In this document: one piece after another, positions 26,023 through 35,776 of the stretch
Layout of the letters: every line of letters begins with the position of its first letter
How positions within the stretch are numbered: the first letter of the stretch is position 1
Assembly: GCA_900318645.1 (NCBI GenBank)
Contig: ONLH01000023.1
Location: forward strand, 1-64,000
Source: an uncultured Prevotellaceae bacterium
GTDB taxonomy: Bacteria > Bacteroidota > Bacteroidia > Bacteroidales > Muribaculaceae
Direction: 5' to 3'
Length of the DNA stretch: 64,000 nt
The notes under the pieces: generated by a model
Seen by the model: only the letters and a program-made list of their open reading frames with translations
Database searches by the model: none
What the model was told of the DNA's origin: nothing
Made by a program: the position numbers and the translations under genes

Positions 26023-26787
26023 TTAATTGATATTCACCTTGCCGCTACCGGCGATATCCTTGGTGTGGTGCTTTACCGCACCCTTGAGGTTCACGTCACC
26101 GCTGCCGGCGATATCGACATTAACATCATCGGCGGTGATGTTGTCGCAATTCACGTTGCCCGAACCGGCGATATCAATGTTGAATTTGGCACAGGTCATC
26201 TCTCCGAGATTGATGTCACCGCTACCGGCGATATCGGCTTTGACAGAGGTCTTGACATCCAGTTTGCCGAATTCGATATTGCCCGAGCCGGCGATGTCGA
26301 GGACGGCCTTGTCACAGGTCATCTGCACAAGCATGATTTGGCCCGAGCCGGCAAGGTCGGCAATAAACTCACTTGACACGACAGGATTGCTGGCGGTAAA
26401 CACACCAGAGCCCGCCAAGTCCACGCACTTGATATCCGGTGATGTGACATAAACCTTGACATTCTTGAACGATACCGTAGGCTTTTTAACCGCCTGACGT
26501 ATGCGCAACTGTCCATCCTTGACATAGACTGTCATCTCTTTGAGGGCCTGCTCGCTGGCCTCAATGCGCACGCTACAGTTTCCGCTACTTTGCTCATAAA
26601 TCACCTTGAATGCACCACCAATCTCCACTTCATCAAACTGGTTCATTGTGGTCACTTGGTTAATACCCGTCACCTGAGTGGGCGTTCTGTCAACACCGCC
26701 GTTCTCACCCAGATTTATACTCATGCACGATGCCATCATCATGGCTACTGTGGCCACCAGGGCCAGATTAAAGAATCTCTTCATCAT
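26023..26787 (-). CDS. Head-GIN domain (DUF2807-like) lipoprotein
   Basis: 254 residues (or 253 from the second Met). The signal sequence ends MMASC, a lipobox, so it is lipid-anchored. The body is a repetitive beta-helix with the phrase DIAGSG recurring about every 20-21 residues (DIAGSGNIEFGK, DIAGSGDINLGE, DIAGSGNVNCDN, DIAGSGDVNLKG). At DNA level this appears as repeated GCCGGCGATATC. The fold is that of putative auto-transporter adhesin head-GIN proteins; function is unknown. Related to 18604-19311. Confidence 0.85.
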   Translation of the reverse strand: MMKRFFNLALVATVAMMMASCMSINLGENGGVDRTPTQVTGINQVTTMNQFDEVEIGGAFKVIYEQSSGNCSVRIEASEQALKEMTVYVKDGQLRIRQAVKKPTVSFKNVKVYVTSPDIKCVDLAGSGVFTASNPVVSSEFIADLAGSGQIMLVQMTCDKAVLDIAGSGNIEFGKLDVKTSVKADIAGSGDINLGEMTCAKFNIDIAGSGNVNCDNITADDVNVDIAGSGDVNLKGAVKHHTKDIAGSGKVNIN

Positions 26788-26907
26788 TTTATAACTGTAT
26801 TAATTATTGTCTATACTATAGACGCACGAGAGGCCCAAAAAGTTTCAATATTTTTCAAAAAAATGACAAGAATAATGTAAGTAGCTGATAGACATGAAGA
26901 TAAAAAT

Positions 26908-26957
26908 CGAAAAAAAACAAGGCACGCCCGATTTACCATTGCGGTAACGGGCGTGCC
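26908..26957 (-). terminator. Intrinsic terminator of mscL
   Basis: GGCACGCCCG pairs with CGGGCGTGCC; on the minus strand the stem is followed by TTGTTTTTTTTCG. It lies about 55 nt after the mscL stop. Confidence 0.85.
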
Positions 26958-27012
26958 TGTTCGTTCATTGGTGTGCGGCGGCCATCAAGGGCAGCAGCAC
27001 ATCAGGTTGAGC

Positions 27013-27510
27013 TTACTTCTTCTCCTTGAGCAGGTCGCGGATTTCGCCGAGCAGCTCTTCCTGAGTGGGACCAGCGGGAGCCTCGGGCTCTTCCTTCTTG
27101 GGCATGAGCTTGTTCATAGCCTTGATCATCAGGAAGATACAGAATGCGATGATGAGGAAGTCGAGAACGTTCTGCAGGAACAGACCATACTTGATGGTTG
27201 CTCCAACAGCCTCAGTAGCAACGCCAGCATTGGCAGCTACAGTGCTGGCTGCATCGGCAACGGCATCAACAGCACCCTCGGCACCTACTGCGCTTGCAGC
27301 ATTGTCCACCATCTGGGAAACGGGGGGCAGGTGATACTCCAGACCAGAGAGGTCAACACCACCAGTGAGCACACCAATTGCGGGCATCAGCACGTCATCC
27401 ACCAGCGAGGAAACGATTTTGCCGAAAGCTCCACCGATGATAACACCGACAGCCATGTCCATCACATTGCCCTTCATGGCAAACTCCTTAAACTCTTTAA
27501 TAAATCCCAT
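27013..27510 (-). CDS. mscL: Large-conductance mechanosensitive channel with long periplasmic loop
   Basis: 165 residues, longer than the usual ~130-145. Opens under membrane tension to release solutes during osmotic downshock; homopentamer in the inner membrane. TM1 is about 16-45 ([20 protein letters not shown]), TM2 about 110-135 ([18 protein letters not shown]), and the C-terminal helix ends [10 protein letters not shown]. The extra length is an Ala/Val/Gly-rich insertion (about residues 68-100) in the loop between the two helices. Transcribed alone with a strong terminator. Confidence 0.95.
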   Translation of the reverse strand: MGFIKEFKEFAMKGNVMDMAVGVIIGGAFGKIVSSLVDDVLMPAIGVLTGGVDLSGLEYHLPPVSQMVDNAASAVGAEGAVDAVADAASTVAANAGVATEAVGATIKYGLFLQNVLDFLIIAFCIFLMIKAMNKLMPKKEEPEAPAGPTQEELLGEIRDLLKEKK

Positions 27511-27624
27511 AATTTTTCAGTTTTTAAAGATTAATATAAAGACAATAAATTATTAAACATTCTTAAATGAGGCTAGAAAACAGCATTTTGCTATTCTAAC
27601 ACTATCTTATATCGATATTTTTGC

Positions 27625-27632
27625 TAACTTTG
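27625..27632 (+). promoter_or_regulatory. -7 promoter element (TAACTTTG) and leader hairpin for gap
   Basis: TAACTTTG, about 95 nt before the GAPDH ATG. The leader then begins with AGCCGCATAGGCGGCT, a hairpin at the expected 5' end of the message, which may stabilise it. No good -33 element was found. Confidence 0.6.
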
Positions 27633-27724
27633 CAGCCGCATAGGCGGCTGTTCTTGGCCAAATGCCAATGCAAAGATAATGATAATTCAAAAAGTGAAGT
27701 TATATTTTATTAAAAAATTATTAA

Positions 27725-28765
<1,041 letters not shown>

Positions 28766-28790
28766 TCTCCGAAATCTCTAACCGCATTTT

Positions 28791-28833
28791 CCCTGCAATG
28801 TGCCCTCGTGGTGACATTGCGGGGATTTTTTTT
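28791..28833 (+). terminator. Intrinsic terminator of gap
   Basis: CCCTGCAATGT pairs with ACATTGCGGGG, followed by ATTTTTTTT. Confidence 0.9.
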
Positions 28834-28932
28834 AATAAAAAACAATAAAATATTTGGAATATAGACATTCTGTGATGTAACTTTGTAACCAATAAACCGA
28901 TTTTTATTAACCATCTAAAACAATTCACGACA

Positions 28933-29046
28933 ATGAAGAAATGGAAATGTGTTGTGTGTGGTTACATCCATGAGGGTGACACACCTCCCGAAGAGTGCCC
29001 CTTGTGCGGCGTAGGCCCCGAGGACTTTGAGGAAGTGACTGAGTAA
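28933..29046 (+). CDS. Minimal 37-residue rubredoxin-like protein
   Basis: 37 residues: [16 protein letters not shown] at the N-terminus, then [18 protein letters not shown]. Two CxxC knuckles (CVVC and CPLC) form a rubredoxin-type Fe(Cys)4 site, but the protein is shorter than classical rubredoxin (about 52). It closely resembles the first ~35 residues of the reverse rubrerythrin encoded 102 nt downstream, pointing to duplication of that domain. It could carry electrons to the rubrerythrin. Positioned after a leader that starts beyond the gap terminator. Confidence 0.88.
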   Translation: MKKWKCVVCGYIHEGDTPPEECPLCGVGPEDFEEVTE

Positions 29047-29148
29047 ACGTCACTGTCCCGCTGGTGGTACCGCGACATCGCCAGGATCAAGATTACAAAT
29101 TGTTCAACTAACTAATAACTAATTACAAAACAGACAAACTGAAGAATT

Positions 29149-29700
29149 ATGGCTAAGAAATGGATTTGCACCGTGTGTGGTTATGTACATGAGGGTGACA
29201 CCCCTCCCGAGAAATGTCCGCAGTGTAAACAACCCGCCGAGAAGTTCAAGGAACTCAAGGAGGACGAGGAAGTAACCTATGCCGCCGAGCATGTCATCGG
29301 CGTTGCCAAGGGCGTTGACCCCGAAATCCTTGCTGGCTTGAAGGCACACTTCGAGGGCGAATGCTCCGAGGTAGGTATGTATTTGGCAATGTCACGTCAG
29401 GCCGACCGCGAGGGTTATCCCGAGGTGGCCGAGGCCTTCAAGCGCTACGCATTTGAGGAGGCCGAGCACGCTGCCAAGTTTGCCGAGCTGCTGGGTGAGG
29501 TCGTTTGGGACACCAAGACCAACCTCGAGAAGCGTATGGCTGCCGAGGCAGGCGCATGTGAGGACAAGTTCCGCATCGCCAAGCTCGCCAAGGCTCAGAA
29601 CCTGGATGCCATCCACGACACCGTTCATGAGATGGCCCGCGACGAGGCTCGTCACGGTCAGGGCTTCACAGGCCTGTACAACCGCTTCTTCAAGAAGTAA
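29149..29700 (+). CDS. Reverse rubrerythrin (N-terminal rubredoxin domain, C-terminal diiron domain)
   Basis: 183 residues. Rubrerythrins reduce H2O2 in anaerobes using a diiron centre. Here the rubredoxin domain is N-terminal ([18 protein letters not shown]), the reverse of classical Rbr. The diiron ligands come from the four-helix bundle: Glu in [17 protein letters not shown] (ExxH), and [12 protein letters not shown] (ExxRH). Partner of the 37-residue rubredoxin-like protein upstream; a terminator follows at 29726. Confidence 0.93.
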   Translation: MAKKWICTVCGYVHEGDTPPEKCPQCKQPAEKFKELKEDEEVTYAAEHVIGVAKGVDPEILAGLKAHFEGECSEVGMYLAMSRQADREGYPEVAEAFKRYAFEEAEHAAKFAELLGEVVWDTKTNLEKRMAAEAGACEDKFRIAKLAKAQNLDAIHDTVHEMARDEARHGQGFTGLYNRFFKK

Positions 29701-29725
29701 GCGATAGCCACATCAACAATAGAAC

Positions 29726-29762
29726 GGGTGCCTGGGGACTCTCCTCAGGCACCTGTTTTGTT
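29726..29762 (+). terminator. Intrinsic terminator after rubrerythrin
   Basis: GGTGCCTGGGGA pairs with TCCTCAGGCACC and is followed by TGTTTTGTTG. Confidence 0.82.
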
Positions 29763-29865
29763 GTGTGTTTCACGGTATTTCCCACCAGTTATCTTGTGGG
29801 ATTGCCTAATCAAGATTCATTCATACCATTGTTGTTACATTAGCACCTTTTTATGATAGTGGGTA

Positions 29866-32184
29866 TTAGTAAATGGTGATCTCGTCAAGCAGGGTTGCGC
29901 TGTCGTAGTAGCTGTCGCCGATGTCACCGGTCTCAATGATGATAGTGGCTGTCTTGCCGTGGAACTGGCTGATATCGAAGGTGGAAGTCTGCCATCCGGT
30001 CATGTAGACGTCACCGCGGTCAAAGACGATAGTAGGCGATACCAGCGTGGGTGGGTATTGGTCAGCCAATTCATCGATAGCCTTGGAGAAGAGCACCTTG
30101 GTCTGGTGGCCGTCGGTGATAGAGATCTTCAAGTAGTCCTGATAGATGCTGCCTACATATTCCAGAAATTCCTCGGACAGGAAGTTCCACTTGATGGACA
30201 GGGTGTTCTCACTGGTGACCTTGAACGACTGTGAGATGCGGCCATAGGCCTCGGTATATCCCAATCCCGTTGACACGATGCCCATGTAGTAGCCCTGAGT
30301 GGGTTTCAGTGTGCCCAGTTTGGTGATGACTCGGCCGTCACCGTTGGTGTCCCATCCGTTGAGGTTGCCGTATTCAAAGTCACCGTTAATCAGACCCATG
30401 TAGAACTTCATGTCCTTGCTGCCGTCCATCAGATAGGAATTGTACCAGGATTCATCATCTTCGGTCTCCGTGAAGTTGAGGTCGGCGATGTAGGCTTGGC
30501 CGGTGGTCTTGAGGTCATTGCCCACCATGGCCGAGAAGAACTCGTCGGCTTTGTCCTTGCACGTGCTGGTCAGTACTCTGGCCTTAAAGCCGAGGTAAGT
30601 CTTGGCGCCCTTGCTGATGAAGGCATTGGACAGTCGATCGGTCTTCATGCTCTCGCAGGAACCGTTGAACACGATGCTGTTGGGCAGGGTGCCATTGATC
30701 TGGTTCCTGATGAACTTGGCGGTCACGGCATAGTAGGTCTTCCAGTCGTCCATGGTGACTATGCGGTAATTGCTGTTGAACAGGTTGTTGATGTCTTGAA
30801 ACAGAAATTCTGTAAAGTCGCTTACCAACTCTCGCGTGTAAATCAGGTTACCGCCCTTACCATGAGAGTCGATGATGATGATACCATACTTGTTCAAGTC
30901 AAGTAACGAGGCTCTGGTGCATTCACTGTTAACCAGGTAGTCCACATGCAGGTTGATGATGCTGTTCTTAAAGATCTTGTCCAGCGAGGGCTGCATGTCA
31001 ATATCGAATTGGTTCTCATAGGGGGCCCAGATGAGCACATTCTTGTTTTGGATGATGTCGTTGGAAACGGTGTTCGCACTGGCTTGAGAAGGTGCCCGGC
31101 GAGGTGCGGGTTTGTCATTGATACCGCGAGTCTGACGTGAAAGGGGTATACCTGGGGTGTTGCGGCGGTCGGTCACGTTGGCGCCTCCCTTGATATTGCT
31201 GTTGATGGGGGTCAACAGTACTTCAGATTCCATGCCTGAAATATGGGTGATGGTGATGCATCCGTCCTCGTTGACGGCATTCTTTACTGTGGGAACGGTA
31301 GCGAGCCACTTCATGAGTTCTGAAGCCTTCTCATCAACGCTCATGCTGCTCATCTCGGCGAGTTTCTGCTCAATTTGACGGTGGATATCCAGCAGGTTTT
31401 TCACATGCTGTGTAGCGTTCTGCTGATCAACCACAGTGAGGGTAAATACCGCCGAGAGACCTTCTACCTCGCCCTCGTCCTCGCTAGTCATGGCCGATAC
31501 GCGGAAGCGCTTTGTGCCCTCGCTGGCATAGTTGAAAGTGTGCTTCACCGAGTACACATTGTCGCCCTTGATCTCATCGCCATGCTCCAAGTTGCCATCG
31601 TCATACATGCTGCACACATCGCCCAACACCTGATTGTTGCCGTCAATCTCGATAATCTTGACGCTTGAGGGGATGAGCCTATCGTTGGGAGCAATGCTGA
31701 CGGTGATCCACAGTTCAGAGGGAGTGTTGGTGTACAGCACGTCATTATCTACCGTAGGCGTGCCCAGAAAAGTGAGATATTTGTTCCTTGTGATGGTGAT
31801 GCTGGCTGTCGACTTGTTGCCGCTCTCGTCAACGGCATTCACCAGGATGGTGTTGTCGCCCTGGGCCAGTACCAGGTCGGTGATAGACCAGTTCTCAAGC
31901 CCCGTTGCCGTGCCCGATGATCCCATGTTGGAATTATAGTTGACCGACTTGAGCGATTGGTTATCACTCGCGGTACCCGAGATGACTACATTACCCTCGG
32001 TGGTAACAAATACATCCTCGCTGGTGGGGTTGAGAATGTGGATGCTCGGCGCCTCGGTATCATATTCCTGATTGGAGTTCACAAACTCGTCCAAGCAGGA
32101 CTGTAGGCCCGGCACAATCATTACCAGCAGAATTGCACACACGGTTGATTTCACGTTCTTGAATAAATGTAGTAAGTTTGCCAT
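29866..32184 (-). CDS. Lipoprotein with Ig-like domain and caspase-fold (gingipain/clostripain-like) peptidase domain
   Basis: 772 residues. The N-terminal signal ends GLQSC (lipobox, Cys about residue 30), so it is lipid-anchored. Residues about 45-140 form an Ig-like domain (VVISGTASDNQSLKSVNY, NAVDESGNKST), and another beta domain follows to about 245. Residues about 390-580 look like a caspase fold: strand NVLIWAPYE, then IIIIDSHGKGG (His) and IVFNGSCESM (Cys), the His-Gly/Cys dyad of clan CD peptidases. C-terminal beta-sandwich about 610-772. Likely a surface cysteine peptidase. Specificity is unknown, and the closest subfamily (C11, C25 or other) cannot be fixed here. Confidence 0.75.
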   Translation of the reverse strand: MANLLHLFKNVKSTVCAILLVMIVPGLQSCLDEFVNSNQEYDTEAPSIHILNPTSEDVFVTTEGNVVISGTASDNQSLKSVNYNSNMGSSGTATGLENWSITDLVLAQGDNTILVNAVDESGNKSTASITITRNKYLTFLGTPTVDNDVLYTNTPSELWITVSIAPNDRLIPSSVKIIEIDGNNQVLGDVCSMYDDGNLEHGDEIKGDNVYSVKHTFNYASEGTKRFRVSAMTSEDEGEVEGLSAVFTLTVVDQQNATQHVKNLLDIHRQIEQKLAEMSSMSVDEKASELMKWLATVPTVKNAVNEDGCITITHISGMESEVLLTPINSNIKGGANVTDRRNTPGIPLSRQTRGINDKPAPRRAPSQASANTVSNDIIQNKNVLIWAPYENQFDIDMQPSLDKIFKNSIINLHVDYLVNSECTRASLLDLNKYGIIIIDSHGKGGNLIYTRELVSDFTEFLFQDINNLFNSNYRIVTMDDWKTYYAVTAKFIRNQINGTLPNSIVFNGSCESMKTDRLSNAFISKGAKTYLGFKARVLTSTCKDKADEFFSAMVGNDLKTTGQAYIADLNFTETEDDESWYNSYLMDGSKDMKFYMGLINGDFEYGNLNGWDTNGDGRVITKLGTLKPTQGYYMGIVSTGLGYTEAYGRISQSFKVTSENTLSIKWNFLSEEFLEYVGSIYQDYLKISITDGHQTKVLFSKAIDELADQYPPTLVSPTIVFDRGDVYMTGWQTSTFDISQFHGKTATIIIETGDIGDSYYDSATLLDEITIY

Positions 32185-32225
32185 AATCGTTTGGTTTTAA
32201 TGAGTGAATAATTGTTTGAACGATG

Positions 32226-32233
32226 CAAAATTA
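32226..32233 (-). promoter_or_regulatory. -7 promoter element (TAATTTTG) for the caspase-fold lipoprotein
   Basis: Minus-strand TAATTTTG then CATCG, about 42 nt before the ATG at 32184. Confidence 0.6.
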
Positions 32234-32361
32234 GGGGTGTGTGCAGCCCCTTTCCAAACAATCTCAGGCTTACTGAACGAAAGGCTGGGATTAATGTATG
32301 AAATGTTCAAAACAAGAAAAACAGACCCCAAATTGCGCCTGTTTTTCCCATTCTAAGTTGC

Positions 32362-32409
32362 TATAAAAACAAGAAATCGCCAACCATTGACTGATTAGCG
32401 ATTTCTTGT
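32362..32409 (-). terminator. Terminator directly after tRNA-Arg
   Basis: ACAAGAAATCGC (12 nt) pairs perfectly with GCGATTTCTTGT across a 17-nt loop; on the minus strand it is followed by GTTTTTATAG. The stem starts at the tRNA discriminator base. Confidence 0.8.
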
Positions 32410-32480
32410 ACTCCCGCTGGGAATCGAACCCAAATCTAAGGTTTAGGAAACCTCCATTCTATCCATTGAACTACAGGAGC
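32409..32480 (-). tRNA. tRNA-Arg (anticodon CCU)
   Basis: The cloverleaf can be folded by eye: acceptor GCTCCTG/CGGGAGT (with G-T pairs), D-arm GTTCAATGGATAGAAT, anticodon loop TTCCTAA giving CCT, T-loop TTCGATT between TTGGG and CCCAG, and discriminator A. CCA is not encoded. It reads AGG codons. A terminator follows at once. Confidence 0.93.
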
Positions 32481-32532
32481 ATCATGACATCGGCCGGTGT
32501 CATAGCCAAGCCGGCCGATGGTTCATTAGTCA

Positions 32533-35514
32533 TTACTTCCTGGCGGTAGCAAGGGCAGCTTCCTTCTTGTCGCTGCGGCGGGCGATCCAGTAGGCCACGG
32601 GCGAAGCGATGAACAGTGAGGAGGCAGTACCGATGATAACACCAAGGATCATCGCGAAGATGAAGCTGCGGATGGATGCACCGCCGAGGAACAGCATGAT
32701 GAACAGCACGAGCAGCGTCGTGATTGAGGTCATCATGGTTCGTGACAGGGTGCTGCACAACGCCTTGTTGAAGGTGGTGTAGAGATCCTGCTTGGGATAG
32801 AGCCTGCGGTACTCACGCACGCGGTCAAATACAACCACAGTATCGTTCACCTGATAACCGATGACGGTCAAGATAGCGGCGATAAAGGTCTGGTCGATCT
32901 CCATCGAGAAGGGCAGCAGGCCGTGCAGGTTGTAGAAGCCGATCACGACAAACGAGGTGAATGCTACGGCAGCCAGTGCACCAATCGAGAACGCGATGTT
33001 GCGGAAGCGGAACAGGATGTACAGTGCCATGGCAAGCAGTGAGAAGAGTACAGCCCAAACGGCCTCGCGGGTCATGTCGCTCGCGATGCTCGGGCCGACG
33101 GTCTCGCTGGACACCACGCCGATGTCCTCATTGGACATACTGAAGTCGGCCTTGCTCATCGAGCCAAGCTCGCTCTTGAGACCCTCATAGAGCTTGCCCA
33201 TGATCTCGTCGTCAACGCCCTCGCTGGCGTCATCGATCTTATAGTTGGTCGAGATGCGCACCTTGGTGTCGTTGTCGATGGTGATGACCGAGGTGTTGGC
33301 ACCAGGGAACTGGGCCTCCAACTGGTCCTCCAGAGCCTGGGTCTTGACGGGATGGTCAAATTGTACCACAAAGTTGCGGCCACCCGAGAAGTCGATGCCA
33401 CGGTTCAGACCGCGAGCGAAGAACAGGATTGCAAAGATGGCGATCAGTGCGAGCACGATAACCGAAGTCTTCTTGGCAGCACCCATGAAGTTGAACTGTA
33501 CGTTCTCCATCAGGTTGCGGGTGAGGCTGGTGTTGAAGGTCATCTTGTCGAAGGTGCCCTTGTTCACGAAGTGCTCCATCACGAGGCGTGTTGCAAACAC
33601 GGCAGTGAAGAACGAGCAGCAGATACCGATCACGAGGGTAACGGCAAAACCGCGGATGGGGCCAGAACCCAAGAGAATCAGGATGATACCGGTGATGATG
33701 GTGGTCAAGTTAGAGTCAAAGATGGCCGAGAACGCATTCTTGTAACCATCGCTGACGGCTGCCTTGAGGCCCTTACCGGCGCGCAACTCTTCCTTACAAC
33801 GCTCAAAGATAAGCACGTTGGCGTCCACTGCCATACCGAGGGTCAGTACGATACCTGCGATACCAGGCAGGGTGAGCACGCTCTGGAACGATGCGAGGAT
33901 ACCCATGGTGAAGAACAGGTTGAGCAACAGACCGAGGTTGGCAATTGAACCAGCCTGCCAGCCGTATGCCAGCCACATGAAGAACATCAGGGCGATCAGG
34001 GCGATGATGAATGACCAGAAGCCCTTCTCGATAGATTCCTTACCGAGTGACGGACCGATCACACTCTCACTAGCAACATTGACACGTGCTACCATCTTAC
34101 CGGACTCGAGCACGTTAGCAAGGTCACCAGCCTCCTCGACGGAGAATTTACCGCTGATCTGTGAGCGACCACCATCGATCTGGCTGTTGACGTTGGGGAA
34201 TGAGTAAACCTGGTCATCGAGGACGATGGCGATAGCCTTGCCGATGTTGTCACCAGTGATGCGGCTCCACTGACGGGCGCCCTCATCGTTCATGGTCATG
34301 GAAACGACCTGACCCTGCAGGTTGTCATACTCGCTGGTAGCGCGGGTTACCACGTCACCGTTCAGAACGGGCTGGCCGTTGAGGGTCTTCAGTGCCACGA
34401 GCTGGAAGGTCTCGTGTCCACCTTGCATCTTCTCGGGCTTCACGGTCCATGCCAGCTTCAGGTCAGCGGGCAGGATGGTCTTGGCGATGGGCGAGTTGAT
34501 GATGGCGTTGACTGCAGCGGTGTCAGCAGTGGGAACATAGCCCACAACGGGAGAACCGCCCTGTCCACCGCCGACAAGTGCTTCAAAGCTGGTGAGCTGA
34601 GCAAGGGTCATCTCGCCTTCCTTAACGGCGGGAGCGGCCTTGGCTTCAGCAGCCTTGGTGCTGTCGTTGGCGGCAGCCATATCCTCAGTCTTCGTGCTGT
34701 CTGCAGCAGCAACAGTGGTGTTGGCCTTAGCCTGGTCACTGAGCTGACGCAAGGGGGCAGCGATGTCGTTGAGGGTATAAGTCAAGTAGAACTCCAGGTT
34801 AGCGGCACCCTGCAACAGTTTGCGAACACGCTCAGGCTCTTTCACGCCCGGGAGCTCGAGCAGGATGCGGCCGGTGCTCTGCAGCTTCTGGATATTAGGT
34901 TGTACCACACCGAAACGGTCAATACGGTTACGGAGCACCTTGTAGGAGTTGTCCACCATGCTGTTGACCTCATCCTTCAGGATGTTCTCAACCTCATTGT
35001 CGTTGGCATTGGGTTTCTCCTTGATGCGCTCGACGTTGCGGAAGATCTGTGCCAAACTGCCCTCAGGAGCCAACTTCTTGTACTCCTTGCAGAAGGAGCC
35101 CACGAAGTCCTCTTGAGCGGTCTGGTTCTTGGACACGTTGTCGATGGCCTGGTTAAACTTCTTGTCAGGATTGTTGTTCGCGAGAGCGCGCAAGATGTCA
35201 GGCACCGAGATTTGCAGTGTCACGTTCATACCACCCTTCAAGTCAAGGCCGAGGCCCAACTCTTTCTCACGAACTTGCTGGAAAGTGTAATAACCAAGGT
35301 ACACTTTCTGATTTGCGAGTGAGTCCAGATACTCATTCAATGCAGTCTTATACTTCTCGTTGCTGGTGTCGGGCGTCTTGATGCCGGCAGCGGTGAGAGC
35401 CTTTTGCTCTGCCTTGTTCTGATAGTGGTTGCTCACAAAAGTGAACGACAGATAGAACAAGCAAATCAAAATCAATGCATAAGTAAGGACTCTAATAAAA
35501 CCTTTAGTTTGCAT
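32533..35514 (-). CDS. secDF: Protein translocase subunit SecDF (fused)
   Basis: 993 residues; SecD and SecF in one chain, as is common in Bacteroidota. It uses the proton gradient to pull proteins through SecYEG on the outer face of the inner membrane. SecD part: TM1 about 8-28, LGLDLKGGMNVTLQ near residue 92, GRILLELPGV, and a TM block about 500-665 with LTLGMAVDANVLIFER. A Thr/Ala/Glu-rich linker (about 255-300) enlarges the periplasmic region. SecF part: TM near 690, RGIDFSGGRNFVVQF, and C-terminal TMs with GYQVNDTVVVFDRVRE. It lies just downstream of tRNA-Arg's start on the same strand, with its own promoter. Confidence 0.97.
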   Translation of the reverse strand: MQTKGFIRVLTYALILICLFYLSFTFVSNHYQNKAEQKALTAAGIKTPDTSNEKYKTALNEYLDSLANQKVYLGYYTFQQVREKELGLGLDLKGGMNVTLQISVPDILRALANNNPDKKFNQAIDNVSKNQTAQEDFVGSFCKEYKKLAPEGSLAQIFRNVERIKEKPNANDNEVENILKDEVNSMVDNSYKVLRNRIDRFGVVQPNIQKLQSTGRILLELPGVKEPERVRKLLQGAANLEFYLTYTLNDIAAPLRQLSDQAKANTTVAAADSTKTEDMAAANDSTKAAEAKAAPAVKEGEMTLAQLTSFEALVGGGQGGSPVVGYVPTADTAAVNAIINSPIAKTILPADLKLAWTVKPEKMQGGHETFQLVALKTLNGQPVLNGDVVTRATSEYDNLQGQVVSMTMNDEGARQWSRITGDNIGKAIAIVLDDQVYSFPNVNSQIDGGRSQISGKFSVEEAGDLANVLESGKMVARVNVASESVIGPSLGKESIEKGFWSFIIALIALMFFMWLAYGWQAGSIANLGLLLNLFFTMGILASFQSVLTLPGIAGIVLTLGMAVDANVLIFERCKEELRAGKGLKAAVSDGYKNAFSAIFDSNLTTIITGIILILLGSGPIRGFAVTLVIGICCSFFTAVFATRLVMEHFVNKGTFDKMTFNTSLTRNLMENVQFNFMGAAKKTSVIVLALIAIFAILFFARGLNRGIDFSGGRNFVVQFDHPVKTQALEDQLEAQFPGANTSVITIDNDTKVRISTNYKIDDASEGVDDEIMGKLYEGLKSELGSMSKADFSMSNEDIGVVSSETVGPSIASDMTREAVWAVLFSLLAMALYILFRFRNIAFSIGALAAVAFTSFVVIGFYNLHGLLPFSMEIDQTFIAAILTVIGYQVNDTVVVFDRVREYRRLYPKQDLYTTFNKALCSTLSRTMMTSITTLLVLFIMLFLGGASIRSFIFAMILGVIIGTASSLFIASPVAYWIARRSDKKEAALATARK

Positions 35515-35584
35515 TTGTTGTTTGAATTGTGAATTATTTAATTAATTTTTGTTAAATTTCGCTTCCTTCTTCATTTTCAGCCTG

Positions 35585-35592
35585 CAAATATA
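35585..35592 (-). promoter_or_regulatory. -7 promoter element (TATATTTG) for secDF
   Basis: Minus-strand TATATTTG then CAGG, about 70 nt before the secDF ATG. The rest of the 262-nt gap is AT-rich and holds no gene. Confidence 0.55.
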
Positions 35593-35691
35593 CTGCTTTT
35601 TCCTGAAGTGGGGCATAAAAAATTCAAGTTTTTGTGTTTCACCTTATTTATTTTAATGTGTAAGGGGGTATTTTGCAGGCATTATTCACCG

Positions 35692-35738
35692 AAAATGGTG
35701 GGTGCCGTGTCTGCAATAATAGCTATTGCACCCATTTT
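35692..35738 (-). terminator. Possible hairpin terminator after the PhzF-family gene
   Basis: AAAATGGTGGGTGC is matched by GCACCCATTTT across about 20 nt. There is no T-run, so it may be a pause or decay-protection hairpin rather than a classic terminator. Confidence 0.4.
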
Positions 35739-35776
35739 GGGGGTTGCGAAATGTGATGTCGGGTCATACTCGTTTT

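Noticed and set aside
35692-35738. Hairpin considered as a riboswitch or small RNA
   Set aside because: It lies downstream of a gene end and lacks recognisable aptamer motifs; listed only as a possible terminator.
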